This document shows positions 26,723 to 37,200 of a DNA stretch of 64,000 nucleotides, one piece after another. Numbering within the stretch: the stretch's first letter is position 1; each line of letters begins with the position of its first letter. The DNA comes from Fibrobacter sp. UWR2. GTDB lineage: Bacteria; Fibrobacterota; Fibrobacteria; Fibrobacterales; Fibrobacteraceae. Made by a program: the position numbers and the translations under genes. The stretch is from positions 140,036 through 204,035 of the forward strand of contig NZ_MWQE01000004.1 in the NCBI RefSeq assembly GCF_002210285.1, in the 5' to 3' direction. The notes under the pieces are model-generated. The model saw only the letters and a list, made by a program, of their open reading frames with translations. It made no database searches and was not told where the DNA came from.

Positions 26723-28036
26723 ATGAAAAAAATTATGTTTTTCTATGTGTTGGCCGCACTCGCCTTGTCTCTTGTGGGCTGTGGTGATTCCGGTTTTGAC
26801 ACGGGCAAAGATTCTTCGTTGATAGTCCACATAGAGGACGGAGTATTCGTCGACCAGCGTGATGGCGAAAGGTATCGCGTAATCAAGGTCGGCAGTGATG
26901 TTTGGCTGGCCGAGAACTTGCGCTATAAGGATAGCACGGAATCGCCGAATCTGGAGGGCAATATGTGGTGCCCTGACGATGACCCCGCGAAATGCGCCAA
27001 GTTTGGCCCGCTCTATTCCTGGACTGCGGCAAGGAATGTTTCTTCGGACTATTCGCAAAGGACCTTGGGGCGTAACATATCCCAGTTGCGCGGAATCTGC
27101 CCGGAAGGATTTCGCCTGCCGACGAATAGCGATTGGGTGTATTTGGCGATGGTTGCGGATAAGTTCTCCGGGGAGTGGGCTGTTGCCGAAATCCTTAAGG
27201 CGCCGGAAGGCTGGGAAAGCTGGAGTTCTGACATCCTTATCTATGATTCCACCTGGTACAGTTTCGATGCGCTTCCTGCCGGAAGGCGTAACATGGAAGG
27301 CGGCTTCCTGGAAAGCGGGCTGTTCGCGTTCTTCTGGACTGCCGACGAGATAGACAACGCAACGGCTTCGGGCTGGACTCTCCGCGATGATAATGACTTG
27401 TTGGATTCGGGAAGGTATTACAAGGAACACGGAATGTCGATTCGCTGCCTCGTCGAAGATCCGGAATCGGTCGAATGGAAGGGTGAAACGAACAGAGGGG
27501 GATTCCAGTTCCATTATTCGACATTGGAATACGAAGGCCAGGAATACAAGGTTCTGGATTTCGGTGGCGTGACCTGGATGGCCGAAAACCTGAATGTTGA
27601 ATCGGAAAATAGCCGCTGCTATGCAGATAAGGAAGAAAACTGCGAGAAGTACGGACGTCTCTATTCTAGGGAAGATGCCTCGAAGGTTTGCCCGGAAGGC
27701 TGGAGATTGCCTACTAATGCCGAATGGAACAATCTGTTCTATGCTGCCGGCTTGAGTGCGACAAGATTGATGTCCACGGAAGACTGGCACGGAGGAAACG
27801 GAACGGATGATATTGGCTTTACGGCTCTCCCGGCAGGCATATATGATAATGGCTCGTTCTCTGATTTGACAATCTCTACCTATTTCTGGGAAGCGGACAA
27901 GGGGAATGTTTGCTCGGCGGCACAAACCGGAGTGAGCATGAATTACTACAGTACGGGTCTTACATCAAATACGTTCTCTTCCAACACCTACGTATCTGTG
28001 CGTTGTGTCAAGTTGGGGTCGTGCAATGGACTATAG
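26723..28036 (+). CDS. Lipoprotein with two FISUMP domains
   Basis: 437 residues. Type II signal peptide with lipobox LVGC (cysteine about 20). Two tandem FISUMP domains: the first starts YRVIKVGSDVWLAENLRY with CPEGFRLPTNSDWVYLA, the second YKVLDFGGVTWMAENLNV with CPEGWRLPTNAEWNNLF and DWHGGNGTDDIGFTALP, ending VRCVK. Likely an outer-membrane-anchored surface protein. It follows the ZorAB-like cluster by 30 bases and overlaps the next gene by 11 bases. A repeated short pattern near the start (FDTGKDSSLIV) is probably a linker. Confidence 0.85.
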   Translation: MKKIMFFYVLAALALSLVGCGDSGFDTGKDSSLIVHIEDGVFVDQRDGERYRVIKVGSDVWLAENLRYKDSTESPNLEGNMWCPDDDPAKCAKFGPLYSWTAARNVSSDYSQRTLGRNISQLRGICPEGFRLPTNSDWVYLAMVADKFSGEWAVAEILKAPEGWESWSSDILIYDSTWYSFDALPAGRRNMEGGFLESGLFAFFWTADEIDNATASGWTLRDDNDLLDSGRYYKEHGMSIRCLVEDPESVEWKGETNRGGFQFHYSTLEYEGQEYKVLDFGGVTWMAENLNVESENSRCYADKEENCEKYGRLYSREDASKVCPEGWRLPTNAEWNNLFYAAGLSATRLMSTEDWHGGNGTDDIGFTALPAGIYDNGSFSDLTISTYFWEADKGNVCSAAQTGVSMNYYSTGLTSNTFSSNTYVSVRCVKLGSCNGL

Positions 28037-28439
28037 GATTCTGCTGCGCTTTGTCGGGAACAGTGCCGATCTAGATGCAATCTGGAACGAACTGATGGAA
28101 CGCTTCCCGGAGGCCGACTTGCCGGGAGTGGATTCTGGTGACTGGTACGGTGTTGACGACGTGATGACCGACGAGTACGAGTGCCGTTTCGAGGAATTGC
28201 CCGAAGAAGAACTGATGGCCATGGATGGCTCGCTGCTTGTCGACGACGAGTTTCCTGAAGACTTTTTCGATGAACTGATGGAACGATTTGAACGTGTCTA
28301 TGGCGTTTTCAAGTGGTCGTCGATGGAGGTTGGGATTGGTTGCGGCACGAGTGAGGGGTGGGGCGAGTTTATTGCGGACTATGCCGACGATTCCTCCGAC
28401 GAGGCCTACGAAATATCCGAGGCCGTCCTTGGATTCTAG
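28026..28439 (+). CDS. Highly acidic small protein
   Basis: 137 residues from the ATG at 28026, overlapping the end of the FISUMP lipoprotein by 11 bases; an upstream in-frame TTG is less likely. Extremely rich in Asp and Glu (for example EELPEEELMAMDGSLLVDDEF), cytosolic, no known domain. Coupling to the lipoprotein frame suggests co-expression. Function unknown. It is followed by a strong terminator. Confidence 0.55.
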   Translation: MDYRILLRFVGNSADLDAIWNELMERFPEADLPGVDSGDWYGVDDVMTDEYECRFEELPEEELMAMDGSLLVDDEFPEDFFDELMERFERVYGVFKWSSMEVGIGCGTSEGWGEFIADYADDSSDEAYEISEAVLGF

Positions 28440-28445
28440 GAGATA

Positions 28446-28482
28446 TTACCTCGAGCGAAAAGTCTCGAGGTAAATTTTTTTT
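28446..28482 (+). terminator. Rho-independent terminator after the acidic protein gene
   Basis: A perfect 10-bp stem TTACCTCGAG/CTCGAGGTAA with an 8-base loop is followed by eight or more T residues. It ends the transcript of the ZorAB/FISUMP run. Confidence 0.85.
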
Positions 28483-28705
28483 ATGCATGCCCTTAAAAAG
28501 GTGTATTGCATAAACGAGACAAATAATGTCATCCTTATGTGTGCCGGTGTTGAAGGATAGGCTTATGTATGGCAATGTGCTGAAGGCTTCGTACAAGGCC
28601 TCTAGAAAGGGGATAGTATAAATAACGTTTTTATGTAAGTTGTGCTAGTTTGTTCGGAATCTACATTTTGAGGACAATATTTTGTTCATAAAATAGGAGT
28701 AGATG

Positions 28706-30598
28706 ATGAATAAAAAATTAGCCTTGTGTGTGGCGATGGGGTGTACAGCAGCCTTTGCCGCGACAAACTATGACCTTCTTGGCCGTAACGGGAGCAAGAA
28801 GAATTCCCCGATGGTCTACAGGAATGTGGACTATGGTGCAATGAAAAAGGATCGCCAGCACGATGCCGCCTCGTTGCGGGGTGACAGGTCCTTGAAGAAA
28901 CTTTCGTCCGGCCTGAATGGCCTCGTTGCCCTAGAGGGTGCGTTTAGCACTAGGGGACTCGCATTTAGTAAGAACGGGAATCCTTATTCATTCTATTTGA
29001 AACGGTATTATCAAAACGGGTACGAAGGGTATGGCTATTACGAGTTGCTTAATGGTTCCAGCAATACGTATTTGAACGAATTGAATAACGTCTTTAAACC
29101 CGTTAACATTGTACAGAACTATACGCCTAATGGCCTGATTGTTAATAACAGTTCGCCCAATAATGGTCCCGCATCCAATGTGTATGGTTTTGATTTTACG
29201 GAACAGTACTATTATAACTTCAACAATTCCACTCCTTTCTCAGCCTTGGAATATAATGTTGCCAAAAAGGGGGATGTTGAATGGTGGCTGTATAACTCTG
29301 GCTATAGCCAGTGTCAGGAATGTGGAGATGTCGGCCTCTATATGGATGCGGATGCGTTCCCTGTAAGATTGAATCCATCAAAGGTCGTAAAGTATCTCGT
29401 TTACGATGAAAACGACCACATTTTCCCGAGTAAGGCAACCGAAATGCTTTCGGCCAGGACGTACAGCATACTTCAGGCTTCGACTACCGAAAATACCAGG
29501 GTCTTTGTCACTAATGCCTTGCCTCAAAATCCGGGCTCCAAGACTCCGCAGGTGTATATGGGCGTCCATAATCGCGCGAATAGCCCCGAGGTGCTCCAGG
29601 AGGATGCTGTGTACTATGGTCCCGAGGCCAGGGACCTGGATAACTATATCTACAACAATCGTACTGTAGAAGTTGTGGCTGCAGGTAATTACTGGATTCG
29701 AAACAACGATGCCCAGCTTAATGCTCAGGCGCATGCGGCCAACGCCATTACGGTTGGCGCCGTCAATGCCGGTGACCAGAAAATTGCGGACTATACGTCG
29801 AACAATTCCAAGTACTGTACTAGAGGCATTGGAAATTGCCCGAATGGCTACTATACCAATAATGGTTCTAGCAAGCCTGAAATCTACGGTTACACCAATT
29901 TCTATATGGATAACGACAGGAAGAGGACGTATACCAACTGGTTTACGCAAGAGGCTTTCGTCTATGATCCTTACTATAGTGGAACCGAATCTGCTGCATC
30001 GTATACGGCAGGTATGGTTGCTGGGCTCCTGAGGGCCAACCCCTTCTACCGTTGGCATCCTGAAGTGGTCAAGGCGGTACTTTTGGCTTCTGGTGATAAC
30101 AACATCAATACGCCGTATCCGCATGGGCAAACCCCGGCGACGACAAAGGTGCCGACTTACAGGAGTACGGTCTTTAATCGTTTCCACAATGACTACTTCC
30201 ATGAATCGCGTTATTGGATTGGCGACTGGGATAATCTTTATACGCATTCCGAAGGCAACTCGACTGAAATCCGCTTTAGCGTTAAGCGCCCGGACAACAA
30301 GTACAATTTCTCTGCGGCCATTGCCTGGTTGACGAGTGGTAACGATATTGCCAATTATGGCAAGATCCCGCAGGACTTTGATCTGTATGTGTACGAGAGT
30401 AATTCTTCGAATGTCGATAACATAGATGTCTATAATTACAAGACGTCATCTCGCAGTGGCGGTAATGCGTTCGAGAAGGTTTCGTTTACCTCGAGTGCGC
30501 AGTATCTGACGTTCCGCATACTACTCTATACGGAAGATTCACGCTCCGAAAACTATAGGCAGGCCGTTATAGGCTTTGACGTCGCCTCGGCAAACTGA
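28706..30598 (+). CDS. Secreted subtilase-like (S8 fold) protein with altered active site
   Basis: About 630 residues, start chosen at the second of two ATGs because AGGAG lies six bases upstream. Signal peptide to about residue 20. Subtilase landmarks in the second half: VEVVAAGN (about 322-329, oxyanion Asn), NAITVGAVNAGD (347-358), SKPEIYG, and GTESAASYTAGMVAGLLRANP (427-447), which aligns with the GTS-x-AAP-xx-AG serine box. At the serine position there is Glu, with Ser one residue later, and I cannot see a normal Asp or HGT motif. It may be an inactive relative or a divergent protease. N- and C-terminal thirds are Asn/Tyr-rich, as in surface-exposed domains. It stands alone between two terminators. 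Confidence 0.6.
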   Translation: MNKKLALCVAMGCTAAFAATNYDLLGRNGSKKNSPMVYRNVDYGAMKKDRQHDAASLRGDRSLKKLSSGLNGLVALEGAFSTRGLAFSKNGNPYSFYLKRYYQNGYEGYGYYELLNGSSNTYLNELNNVFKPVNIVQNYTPNGLIVNNSSPNNGPASNVYGFDFTEQYYYNFNNSTPFSALEYNVAKKGDVEWWLYNSGYSQCQECGDVGLYMDADAFPVRLNPSKVVKYLVYDENDHIFPSKATEMLSARTYSILQASTTENTRVFVTNALPQNPGSKTPQVYMGVHNRANSPEVLQEDAVYYGPEARDLDNYIYNNRTVEVVAAGNYWIRNNDAQLNAQAHAANAITVGAVNAGDQKIADYTSNNSKYCTRGIGNCPNGYYTNNGSSKPEIYGYTNFYMDNDRKRTYTNWFTQEAFVYDPYYSGTESAASYTAGMVAGLLRANPFYRWHPEVVKAVLLASGDNNINTPYPHGQTPATTKVPTYRSTVFNRFHNDYFHESRYWIGDWDNLYTHSEGNSTEIRFSVKRPDNKYNFSAAIAWLTSGNDIANYGKIPQDFDLYVYESNSSNVDNIDVYNYKTSSRSGGNAFEKVSFTSSAQYLTFRILLYTEDSRSENYRQAVIGFDVASAN

Positions 30599-30620
30599 TT
30601 TCCTTGACCACCGGATAAAT

Positions 30621-30660
30621 AAATCCCCGAAAGCCAGAAGGTTTTCGGGGATTTGATTTT
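30621..30660 (+). terminator. Rho-independent terminator of the subtilase-like gene
   Basis: A perfect 12-bp stem AAATCCCCGAAA/TTTCGGGGATTT with a 10-base loop, then GATTTTT, 22 bases after the stop codon. Confidence 0.85.
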
Positions 30661-30689
30661 TAAAGGTGCTGGCGGTCGTCCGTGAGCAA

Positions 30690-30716
30690 CAAAGCCCCTG
30701 GTATTAACCAGGGGCG
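30690..30716 (-). terminator. Probable terminator of ilvBN
   Basis: A perfect 9-bp stem GCCCCTGGT/ACCAGGGGC (loop ATTA), followed on the minus strand by CTTTGTTG. It lies 60 bases beyond the ilvN stop. Confidence 0.6.
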
Positions 30717-30774
30717 GTTGCGAGAGTGAGCGCTGACCGGAGAAGTAGTCCCCGAGTTTGGCGCGAACGGTCGC

Positions 30775-31269
30775 TTAAGTCTTGTCTTCGCCGCGGAGCA
30801 TGATGACCTTGCCCGTGCGGATGTATTCGACGATTTCGAACTTCTGCAACAGGCTCTTGAGCGTGTCGACCTTCGTGCTGTTTCCGGTAATCTGGATGAT
30901 CATCGAAGTGGCGGTCATGTCGACGGTGTTCGCCTTGAAGTGGTCGCACAGCTGCAGAATTTCGGTACGCTGGTCTGGAGTGCAACGCACCTTGATGAGT
31001 GCGAGTTCCTTCTCGACGGCGTCCGTGCCGGTGTGGTCCTTCGCTTGCACCACGTCGACGAGCTTCTCGAGCTGCTTGATGATCTGCATCAGGATTTCGG
31101 GATTGCCGTGGGCGATGATGTTCATGCGGCTGAAGTTCGGGTCGAGCGTGGGGGAGACAACGAGGGAATCGATGTTGTAGCCACGGCGGGAGAACACGAG
31201 GGCGATACGCACGAGCACGCCCGGGCGGTTCGCCACCAACAAACTAATGGAATGTCCTTTATCTATCAT
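30775..31269 (-). CDS. ilvN: Acetolactate synthase small (regulatory) subunit
   Basis: 164 residues. ACT domain at the N-terminus (HSISLLVANRPGVLVRIALVF, RRGYNIDSLVVSP), typical of IlvH/IlvN, which binds valine for feedback inhibition. The C-terminal half carries the activating ALS_ss domain (EKELALIKVRC). It lies 15 bases downstream of the large subunit. Confidence 0.95.
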   Translation of the reverse strand: MIDKGHSISLLVANRPGVLVRIALVFSRRGYNIDSLVVSPTLDPNFSRMNIIAHGNPEILMQIIKQLEKLVDVVQAKDHTGTDAVEKELALIKVRCTPDQRTEILQLCDHFKANTVDMTATSMIIQITGNSTKVDTLKSLLQKFEIVEYIRTGKVIMLRGEDKT

Positions 31270-31284
31270 GGTAATGTCCTCCTA

Positions 31285-33003
31285 TTAGGTCGATCCTGTG
31301 GGCTTTTCGAGTTTAGCCTTGGGCGGTTCGGTAATCATGCTGGTGATGGGCGCACCCGCTGGAATCATCGGGAACACGTTGTCTTCCTTCTCGCATTCGC
31401 AGTGGATGAGGATCGGGCCGTCCTTGTATTCGAGCGCCTTCTGGATGACGCGTTCGGCGTCGGCGGCACGCTTGATGCGCAGCCCCGGGATGCCGTAGGC
31501 TTCGGCGAGTTTCACGAAGTCGGGGTTGCCCACCATGTCCACGCTGGAGTAGCGGTGGTCGTAGAAGAGTTCCTGCCACTGGCGCACCATGCCGAGGTAC
31601 TTGTTGTCCATCACGAAGATCTTGATGGGGAGCTTGTGGATGGCGGCGGTAGCGAGTTCCGCTTCCGTCATCTGGAAGCCGCCGTCACCGCTGAAACTCA
31701 AGACCGGCCAACCGGTCTCGTTGCCGAACGCGGCGCCGATGGCTGCGGGGAAGCCGAAGCCCATCGTGCCTGCACCGCCGCTGGAGTGCAGCTGGCGCGG
31801 ATAGTTGATGTCAAAGAACTGGGCAACCCACATCTGGTGCTGGCCCACGTCGGTCGTGACGATGGCCTTGCCCTTGGTGAGCTTGCTTGCAGTCGCGATC
31901 ACGTGCTGCATGCGTAAGCCCCCCTGCTTGGGGTAGGTGAGCGGGAAGCGCTTCTTCCAGGTCTGGCAAGTCTTGATCCATTCGGCGGTATCGAGCTTGT
32001 GGACCATCGGCAAAAGCTGCTCGAGCACGAGCTTCGCGTCGCCGCACATGAACACATCCGGCTGCAACACCTTGCCTTCTTCGGCGGGGTCGATGTCGAT
32101 GTGCATCTTGATGGCGTCTTTGCAGAACACTTCGAGCTTGCCGGTGATGCGGTCATCCCAGCGGCTACCGATGGAGAGAATCAAATCGCAGTCGAGCACG
32201 GCCTTGTTCGCGTACACGGTGCCGTGCATGCCGAGCATGCCGAGCGAAAGCTCGTGATTGGTGGGGAAGGCGCCGAGGCCGAGCATGGTGCAGCAGACCG
32301 GAGCGCCGATCTTTTCGGCGAGTTCCTTCACCTGGCGGCTGGCCCCGCTGATCATGGCACCGTGGCCCACGAGCAGCAACGGCTTCTTGGAATTCTTGAG
32401 GTATTCGGCGGCCTTCTCGACGCTTTCGGTCGGGGCGTACGTCGGAATCTTGTAGCCGGGCAGGTCCATCTGGTCGGTGAACGGGGCGGTGCAGGGGCCT
32501 GCGGTCACGTCCTTGGGCAAGTCGATGAGCACGGGACCCGGACGGCCGCTGCGGGCGATGTGGAAGGCTTCCTTCATGATGCGCGGGAGGTCGTTGGAAT
32601 CCTTCACCAGGTAAGAATGCTTGACTGCAGCGAAAGTCATGCCGCTCGTGTCGCATTCCTGGAAGGCGTCCTTGCCGAGGTTCGGGGTCGTCGTCTGGGC
32701 GGCGAGCACCACGATGGGGCTCGAATCCATGAGGGCGGTGTAGATGCCGGTGAACGTGTTGGTTGCACCCGGACCGCTCGTCACGAGGGCGACGCCGACC
32801 TTGCCCGTCTGGCGGGCGTAGCCGTCGGCCATGTGGGTTGCACCCTGTTCGTGGCGGGAGAGGACTACCTTAATATTAGAATCGAGAATTGCGTCGAACA
32901 TCGGGATGGCGGATCCACCGGGATAGCCGAAAATGGTGTCGATGCCTTCGCGTTTCAGGCATTCGATAATCACTTCGGCACCGCTAAGAGTCTTGTTTGC
33001 CAT
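31285..33003 (-). CDS. ilvB: Acetolactate synthase large (catalytic) subunit
   Basis: 572-residue ThDP enzyme, first step of Val/Leu/Ile synthesis. Catalytic glutamate in LSRHEQGATHMADGYAR, the ThDP/Mg motif GDGGFQM with MDNKYLG, and the FAD-binding middle domain. AGGAAAAATT precedes the ATG. It is the first gene of the ilvBN operon, with a 390-base AT-rich upstream region shared with radC. Confidence 0.96.
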   Translation of the reverse strand: MANKTLSGAEVIIECLKREGIDTIFGYPGGSAIPMFDAILDSNIKVVLSRHEQGATHMADGYARQTGKVGVALVTSGPGATNTFTGIYTALMDSSPIVVLAAQTTTPNLGKDAFQECDTSGMTFAAVKHSYLVKDSNDLPRIMKEAFHIARSGRPGPVLIDLPKDVTAGPCTAPFTDQMDLPGYKIPTYAPTESVEKAAEYLKNSKKPLLLVGHGAMISGASRQVKELAEKIGAPVCCTMLGLGAFPTNHELSLGMLGMHGTVYANKAVLDCDLILSIGSRWDDRITGKLEVFCKDAIKMHIDIDPAEEGKVLQPDVFMCGDAKLVLEQLLPMVHKLDTAEWIKTCQTWKKRFPLTYPKQGGLRMQHVIATASKLTKGKAIVTTDVGQHQMWVAQFFDINYPRQLHSSGGAGTMGFGFPAAIGAAFGNETGWPVLSFSGDGGFQMTEAELATAAIHKLPIKIFVMDNKYLGMVRQWQELFYDHRYSSVDMVGNPDFVKLAEAYGIPGLRIKRAADAERVIQKALEYKDGPILIHCECEKEDNVFPMIPAGAPITSMITEPPKAKLEKPTGST

Positions 33004-33393
33004 AATTTTTCCTATCTGAAAGAAGATTGTCTTTTGGTGTTTGCTTAAAAATATAGGAGATTTTTTTTAAAGTGGCAATAGATTCTGTTGCAAAAATTGA
33101 AAAATTATTCGAATTTTTTATAAAGATTGCGTTTTGAATAAATTTTTGTCGTGAAAAATTGATAAATATTACACTATTTTTACTCGGCGTTCTTGTTTTG
33201 ATGCTAAAAATGTCCTGTTTTTGGTGAAACTTTTGTTATTTTGATTTGTTGATTGGTAAAAATAAGTGGTTTTTGCTGGCGAATGTTGCCCGGTGATTCT
33301 CCTTTTTCCTGTTTTCTATAAAAAAGGTGCCTTTTTGGCTGATTTTTCCCCTGAACTCGTTTTATAAGGTAGAAACGATCCTAAGGACTGCCT
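33004..33393. promoter_or_regulatory. AT-rich divergent intergenic region between ilvB and radC
   Basis: 390 bases without a credible gene, very AT-rich (long A and T runs), between divergently transcribed ilvB and radC. It must hold both promoters. AAGGAC lies just before the radC ATG and AGGAAAAA before ilvB. I see no leader peptide with branched-chain codons, no T-box and no strong hairpin, so ilv attenuation is not apparent here. Confidence 0.5.
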
Positions 33394-34056
33394 ATGCATG
33401 AAAATCTACTTCCCCGCGAAAAGCTCCGGATGAGGGGGGCGAGTGCCCTTTCCAATGAGGAACTCATTGCCCTGATTCTTGGAAGCGGTACCCGCGAGTG
33501 TGGCGTGTTCGAACTCTCTCGCCATATTTCGGACTACCTTTCTTCAGCAACCACGCTACCCTCGATGGATTCCCTGCGTAAAATACGCGGGCTTGGGACC
33601 GTCAAGGCTACGCAGATTTTGGCCTGTCTGGAACTCTCGAACCGCTACATACTGAGTTCGAAGGCGGTGTCGGTCCTCTCGCCCGAAGACCTGCTTGCGC
33701 GCCTCGCCGGGCTCAAGTTTGAGCAGAAGGAACATTTCGTCGTGGTGACCCTCAATGCGGCGAACTTCGTCATCGGCGTTCACGAAGTCACTTCCGGACT
33801 AGTGAACCAGGCTCCTATCGCACCGAGGGAGGCTTTTGCGAAGGCCATCGAGGACAATGCGGTCTCGGTCATCTTTGCGCATAACCATCCTTCGGGTTCT
33901 ACTGAGGCTTCCCCGCAGGACTATACCATTACGCGGGTGCTGTGTGCGGCGGGGAAGGTGCTCCAGATTCCGGTCATCGATCACATCATCGTTGGGAAGG
34001 GCGGATATACTAGCCTCTGTCGCGAGAACCCGGAAATGTTCGAGAAAAGCCTCTAG
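33394..34056 (+). CDS. radC: RadC-family JAMM-domain protein
   Basis: 220 residues. An N-terminal helix-hairpin-helix region (LRKIRGLGTVKATQILACLEL) is followed by a JAB1/MPN metal site: the glutamate in VHEVTSG, HNHPSGSTEASPQD (HxHx7SxxD) and VIDHIIVG. RadC is widespread, but its role in repair is unproven; the DNA-binding HhH plus a metalloprotease-like fold is standard. Confidence 0.92.
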   Translation: MHENLLPREKLRMRGASALSNEELIALILGSGTRECGVFELSRHISDYLSSATTLPSMDSLRKIRGLGTVKATQILACLELSNRYILSSKAVSVLSPEDLLARLAGLKFEQKEHFVVVTLNAANFVIGVHEVTSGLVNQAPIAPREAFAKAIEDNAVSVIFAHNHPSGSTEASPQDYTITRVLCAAGKVLQIPVIDHIIVGKGGYTSLCRENPEMFEKSL

Positions 34057-34267
34057 TTTCGTGGCGTTTCTGGTGAAAAAACGGCATTTTTGAAAAGTTT
34101 CGTTTACATTAGCGTTATTTTGTCTGTCTTTCAAAACGTTCGCTGTGACCGTTGTCATAAAAACACTGAATATTTAGCTCATTTTATACTTATAAATGTC
34201 GTTTTTTGGCTAAAAAGTTATATTTAACGCAGAAGTTTAGGGAAAACCCTATTTTTAAGGAGACTCT

Positions 34268-37200
34268 ATGAAAAGAGTAGTAACAGGGCTTGCGCTTGCA
34301 CTCGCCGTCCAGGCTTTTGCAGACCACCCGCAGACAATCAACAAGACAGGCTTTGTTGGTGTCAATAAGACTCAGTCTGCCCAATCCTTGGGACATTCTA
34401 AATTGTCTTTCTATGGCTTGATGGACGCAACGACGGATGTCAACAACATTGCTCCGGAAGGCGTTACCGAAAGCTATATCGGCCCCTACCAGGAAGGTGT
34501 TGTCGGATTGCCTCCGGGAACCGTCATGCGTAAGGGCATGGTCGAGGACTATATCGGCTTAGGCGCCCAGGTCGGTTTCGGTATCGGCATCTGGCATTAC
34601 TTCGATATCGGTGTCGGCATTCCTGTTTACTATGACAAGTTTACCGTTAACAACACGGGCTGCCCGTACAACGGTGTCGTTACCTACGATCCCGGTGATG
34701 GAATTCAGCCGGCTACGGCTTGCCAGCCGGGTCAGGTCGCTGGTACCAATATCGGCTACATCGGCAACATCAAGGCCGACTTGAAGATCCGTCTCCCGCT
34801 CCCCGACGAACAGCCGGTGGACATCGCCGTTTTCGGTGAAGGCAACTTCGGTACGGCGAATACCGCGAAGGATGGTATCTGGATCCGCGAACCGGAATTC
34901 ATCAACAAGAACGACAAGGCCGCGCAGGCATTCGGCGTGCGTAGCACCATTGCCAAGGTTGGCGGTGCGTTGACCCTCGATTTCGACAAGATCGACGCCA
35001 TCCCGCTCGTTATCCATGGTAACGGCGGCTATGTCTATTCTACCGACGCGAACTACCTCTCCTATCCGTATGCGTCTGGAGCCCTTGAAATCTATTTCAT
35101 GGACTTCCTCTCGATCTTTGCGGAATACTACATGATTTTCCAGATGGATGAGTTCAGCGATGGAACTAAGCTCGATGTCAAGGACTTGACCGGTGCGGTC
35201 GTGTTCCACCTGCCGATCGGTCTTGATATCCACCTGGGCGGCTCCTACTCGCTGGGTAAAGGCTACGATGCCGCCGATCCTTCGAATTTCACGTCTGTCA
35301 ACGCCATGGAAAACGACCAGCGCATCCTTACCTACAGGACGACGGTCAATCCCAAGTACAAGGTCTATGGCGGTATCACCTGGAGCGGCTTCTTGCTGGC
35401 TCAGGACCGCGATGGCGATGGCGTGACGGATAATGAAGATAACTGCCCGGATGACTTTGGTCATCGTCTGAACCAGGGGTGCCCGTTGGGTAATCCGGAC
35501 GTCGACGAAGACGGCGTTTGCGATGCCTGGGTTTCTGAGAAGGGCTTTGAAAATGAATTTAGGGATGTCTGCGAAGGCATTGACGCTTGCCCGAACGAAC
35601 AGGGTGAAGGCGAAGATGGCTGCCCGCTCGAAGATCCGGACCCGGATGGCGACCATGTCTGCGATGCCTGGGTCTCCAAGAAGAAACTCCAGAAGAAGTT
35701 CAAGGAAGTCTGCGAAGGCATAGATAGCTGCCCGACTGAAAAGGGTACCGTTGCCAATAAGGGCTGCCCGGAAGATAATCCGGACCCGGATGGCGATGGC
35801 ATGTGCTCTCCGTGGGTGACCGACAAGAACAAGCTCGGTGACTATGCGAACGTCTGTAAGGGTTACGACATGTGTCCGGGTGAAGCGGGTACCAAGGCCA
35901 ACAAGGGCTGCCCGTGGGATGATCCGGATAGCGATGGTGACGGCCTCTGCGACGAATGGGTGACCCAGAAGAAGATGGGCTACTACTTCGAAAAGGCTGC
36001 CGAAGACGAAAAGATCAAGAACGAATGGTTCATTGAAAAGACCTGTAAGGGTATCGACAAGTGCCCGACCGAATTCGGCCCGGCCAACAACGAAGGCTGC
36101 CCGCTCGGCGATCCGGATACCGACAAGGACGGCATCTGTGACGAATGGGTGACCCAGAAGAACATGCTCGACCAGTACGACGGCATCTGCTCCGGTATCG
36201 ACAAGTGCCCGACTGAACCTGGTGAAGCCTGGGCTAACGGCTGCCCGATGGACAACCCGGATATTGACGGCGACAGCCTCTGCGCCTCTTGGGTGACCGA
36301 GAAGAAGATGCAGGATCAGTTCAAGGATGTCTGCCACGGCGTCGACAAGTGCCCGACTGAAAATGGTCCTGAATGGAACAAGGGCTGCCCGGCTGAAAAT
36401 CCGGACTCCGACGGCGACGGCGTCTGCGATGCATGGGTCTCCAAGCAGAAGATGTTCGAACAGTTCAAGGATGTATGTAAGGGCGTTGACCGTTGCCCGG
36501 ATGAACCGGGTCCGGATTGGAACAAGGGTTGCCCGTCTGACGAGAACCCGGATACTGACGGCGACAGTCTCTGCGATCCGTGGGTAAGCAAGCAGAAGCT
36601 GGCTGACCAGTTCAAGGATGTCTGTCACGGTATCGACAAGTGCCCGGACGAAGCTGGTCCTGAATGGAGCAAGGGTTGCCCGGCTGAAAATCCGGACAGC
36701 GACGGCGACGGTCTCTGCGACGCCTGGGTTGGCAAGCAGAAGATGTTCGACCAGTTCAAGGATGTATGTAAGGGCACAGACCGTTGCCCGGACGAAGCCG
36801 GTCCTGAATGGAACAAGGGCTGCCCGATGGACGACGATCCGGATGCCGATAAGGATGGTGTCTGCTCTGAATGGGTATCTACCAAGAAGCTCCTCAAGCA
36901 GTTCGAAGGCGTCTGCACTGGCCTCGACCGTTGCCCGGATGTTGCGGGTGATGACGGCCACGGCTGCCCGAAGAAGGCTGTCGAGAAGCTCACCGGCGTG
37001 ACCTTCAAGCCGGGTAAGGCAACGCTCGAATCCAACGCCAAGAACATCCTCAAGGCTGTTGCGAAGAAGCTGAACGAAGATGATAGCTACAAGGAACTGA
37101 AGATTGTTATCCAGGGCCACACCGACAACAAGGGTAAGGACAAGACCAACCAGAAGCTCTCTGAAAAGCGTGCTCAGGAAGTCATGAAGACCCTCATCAA

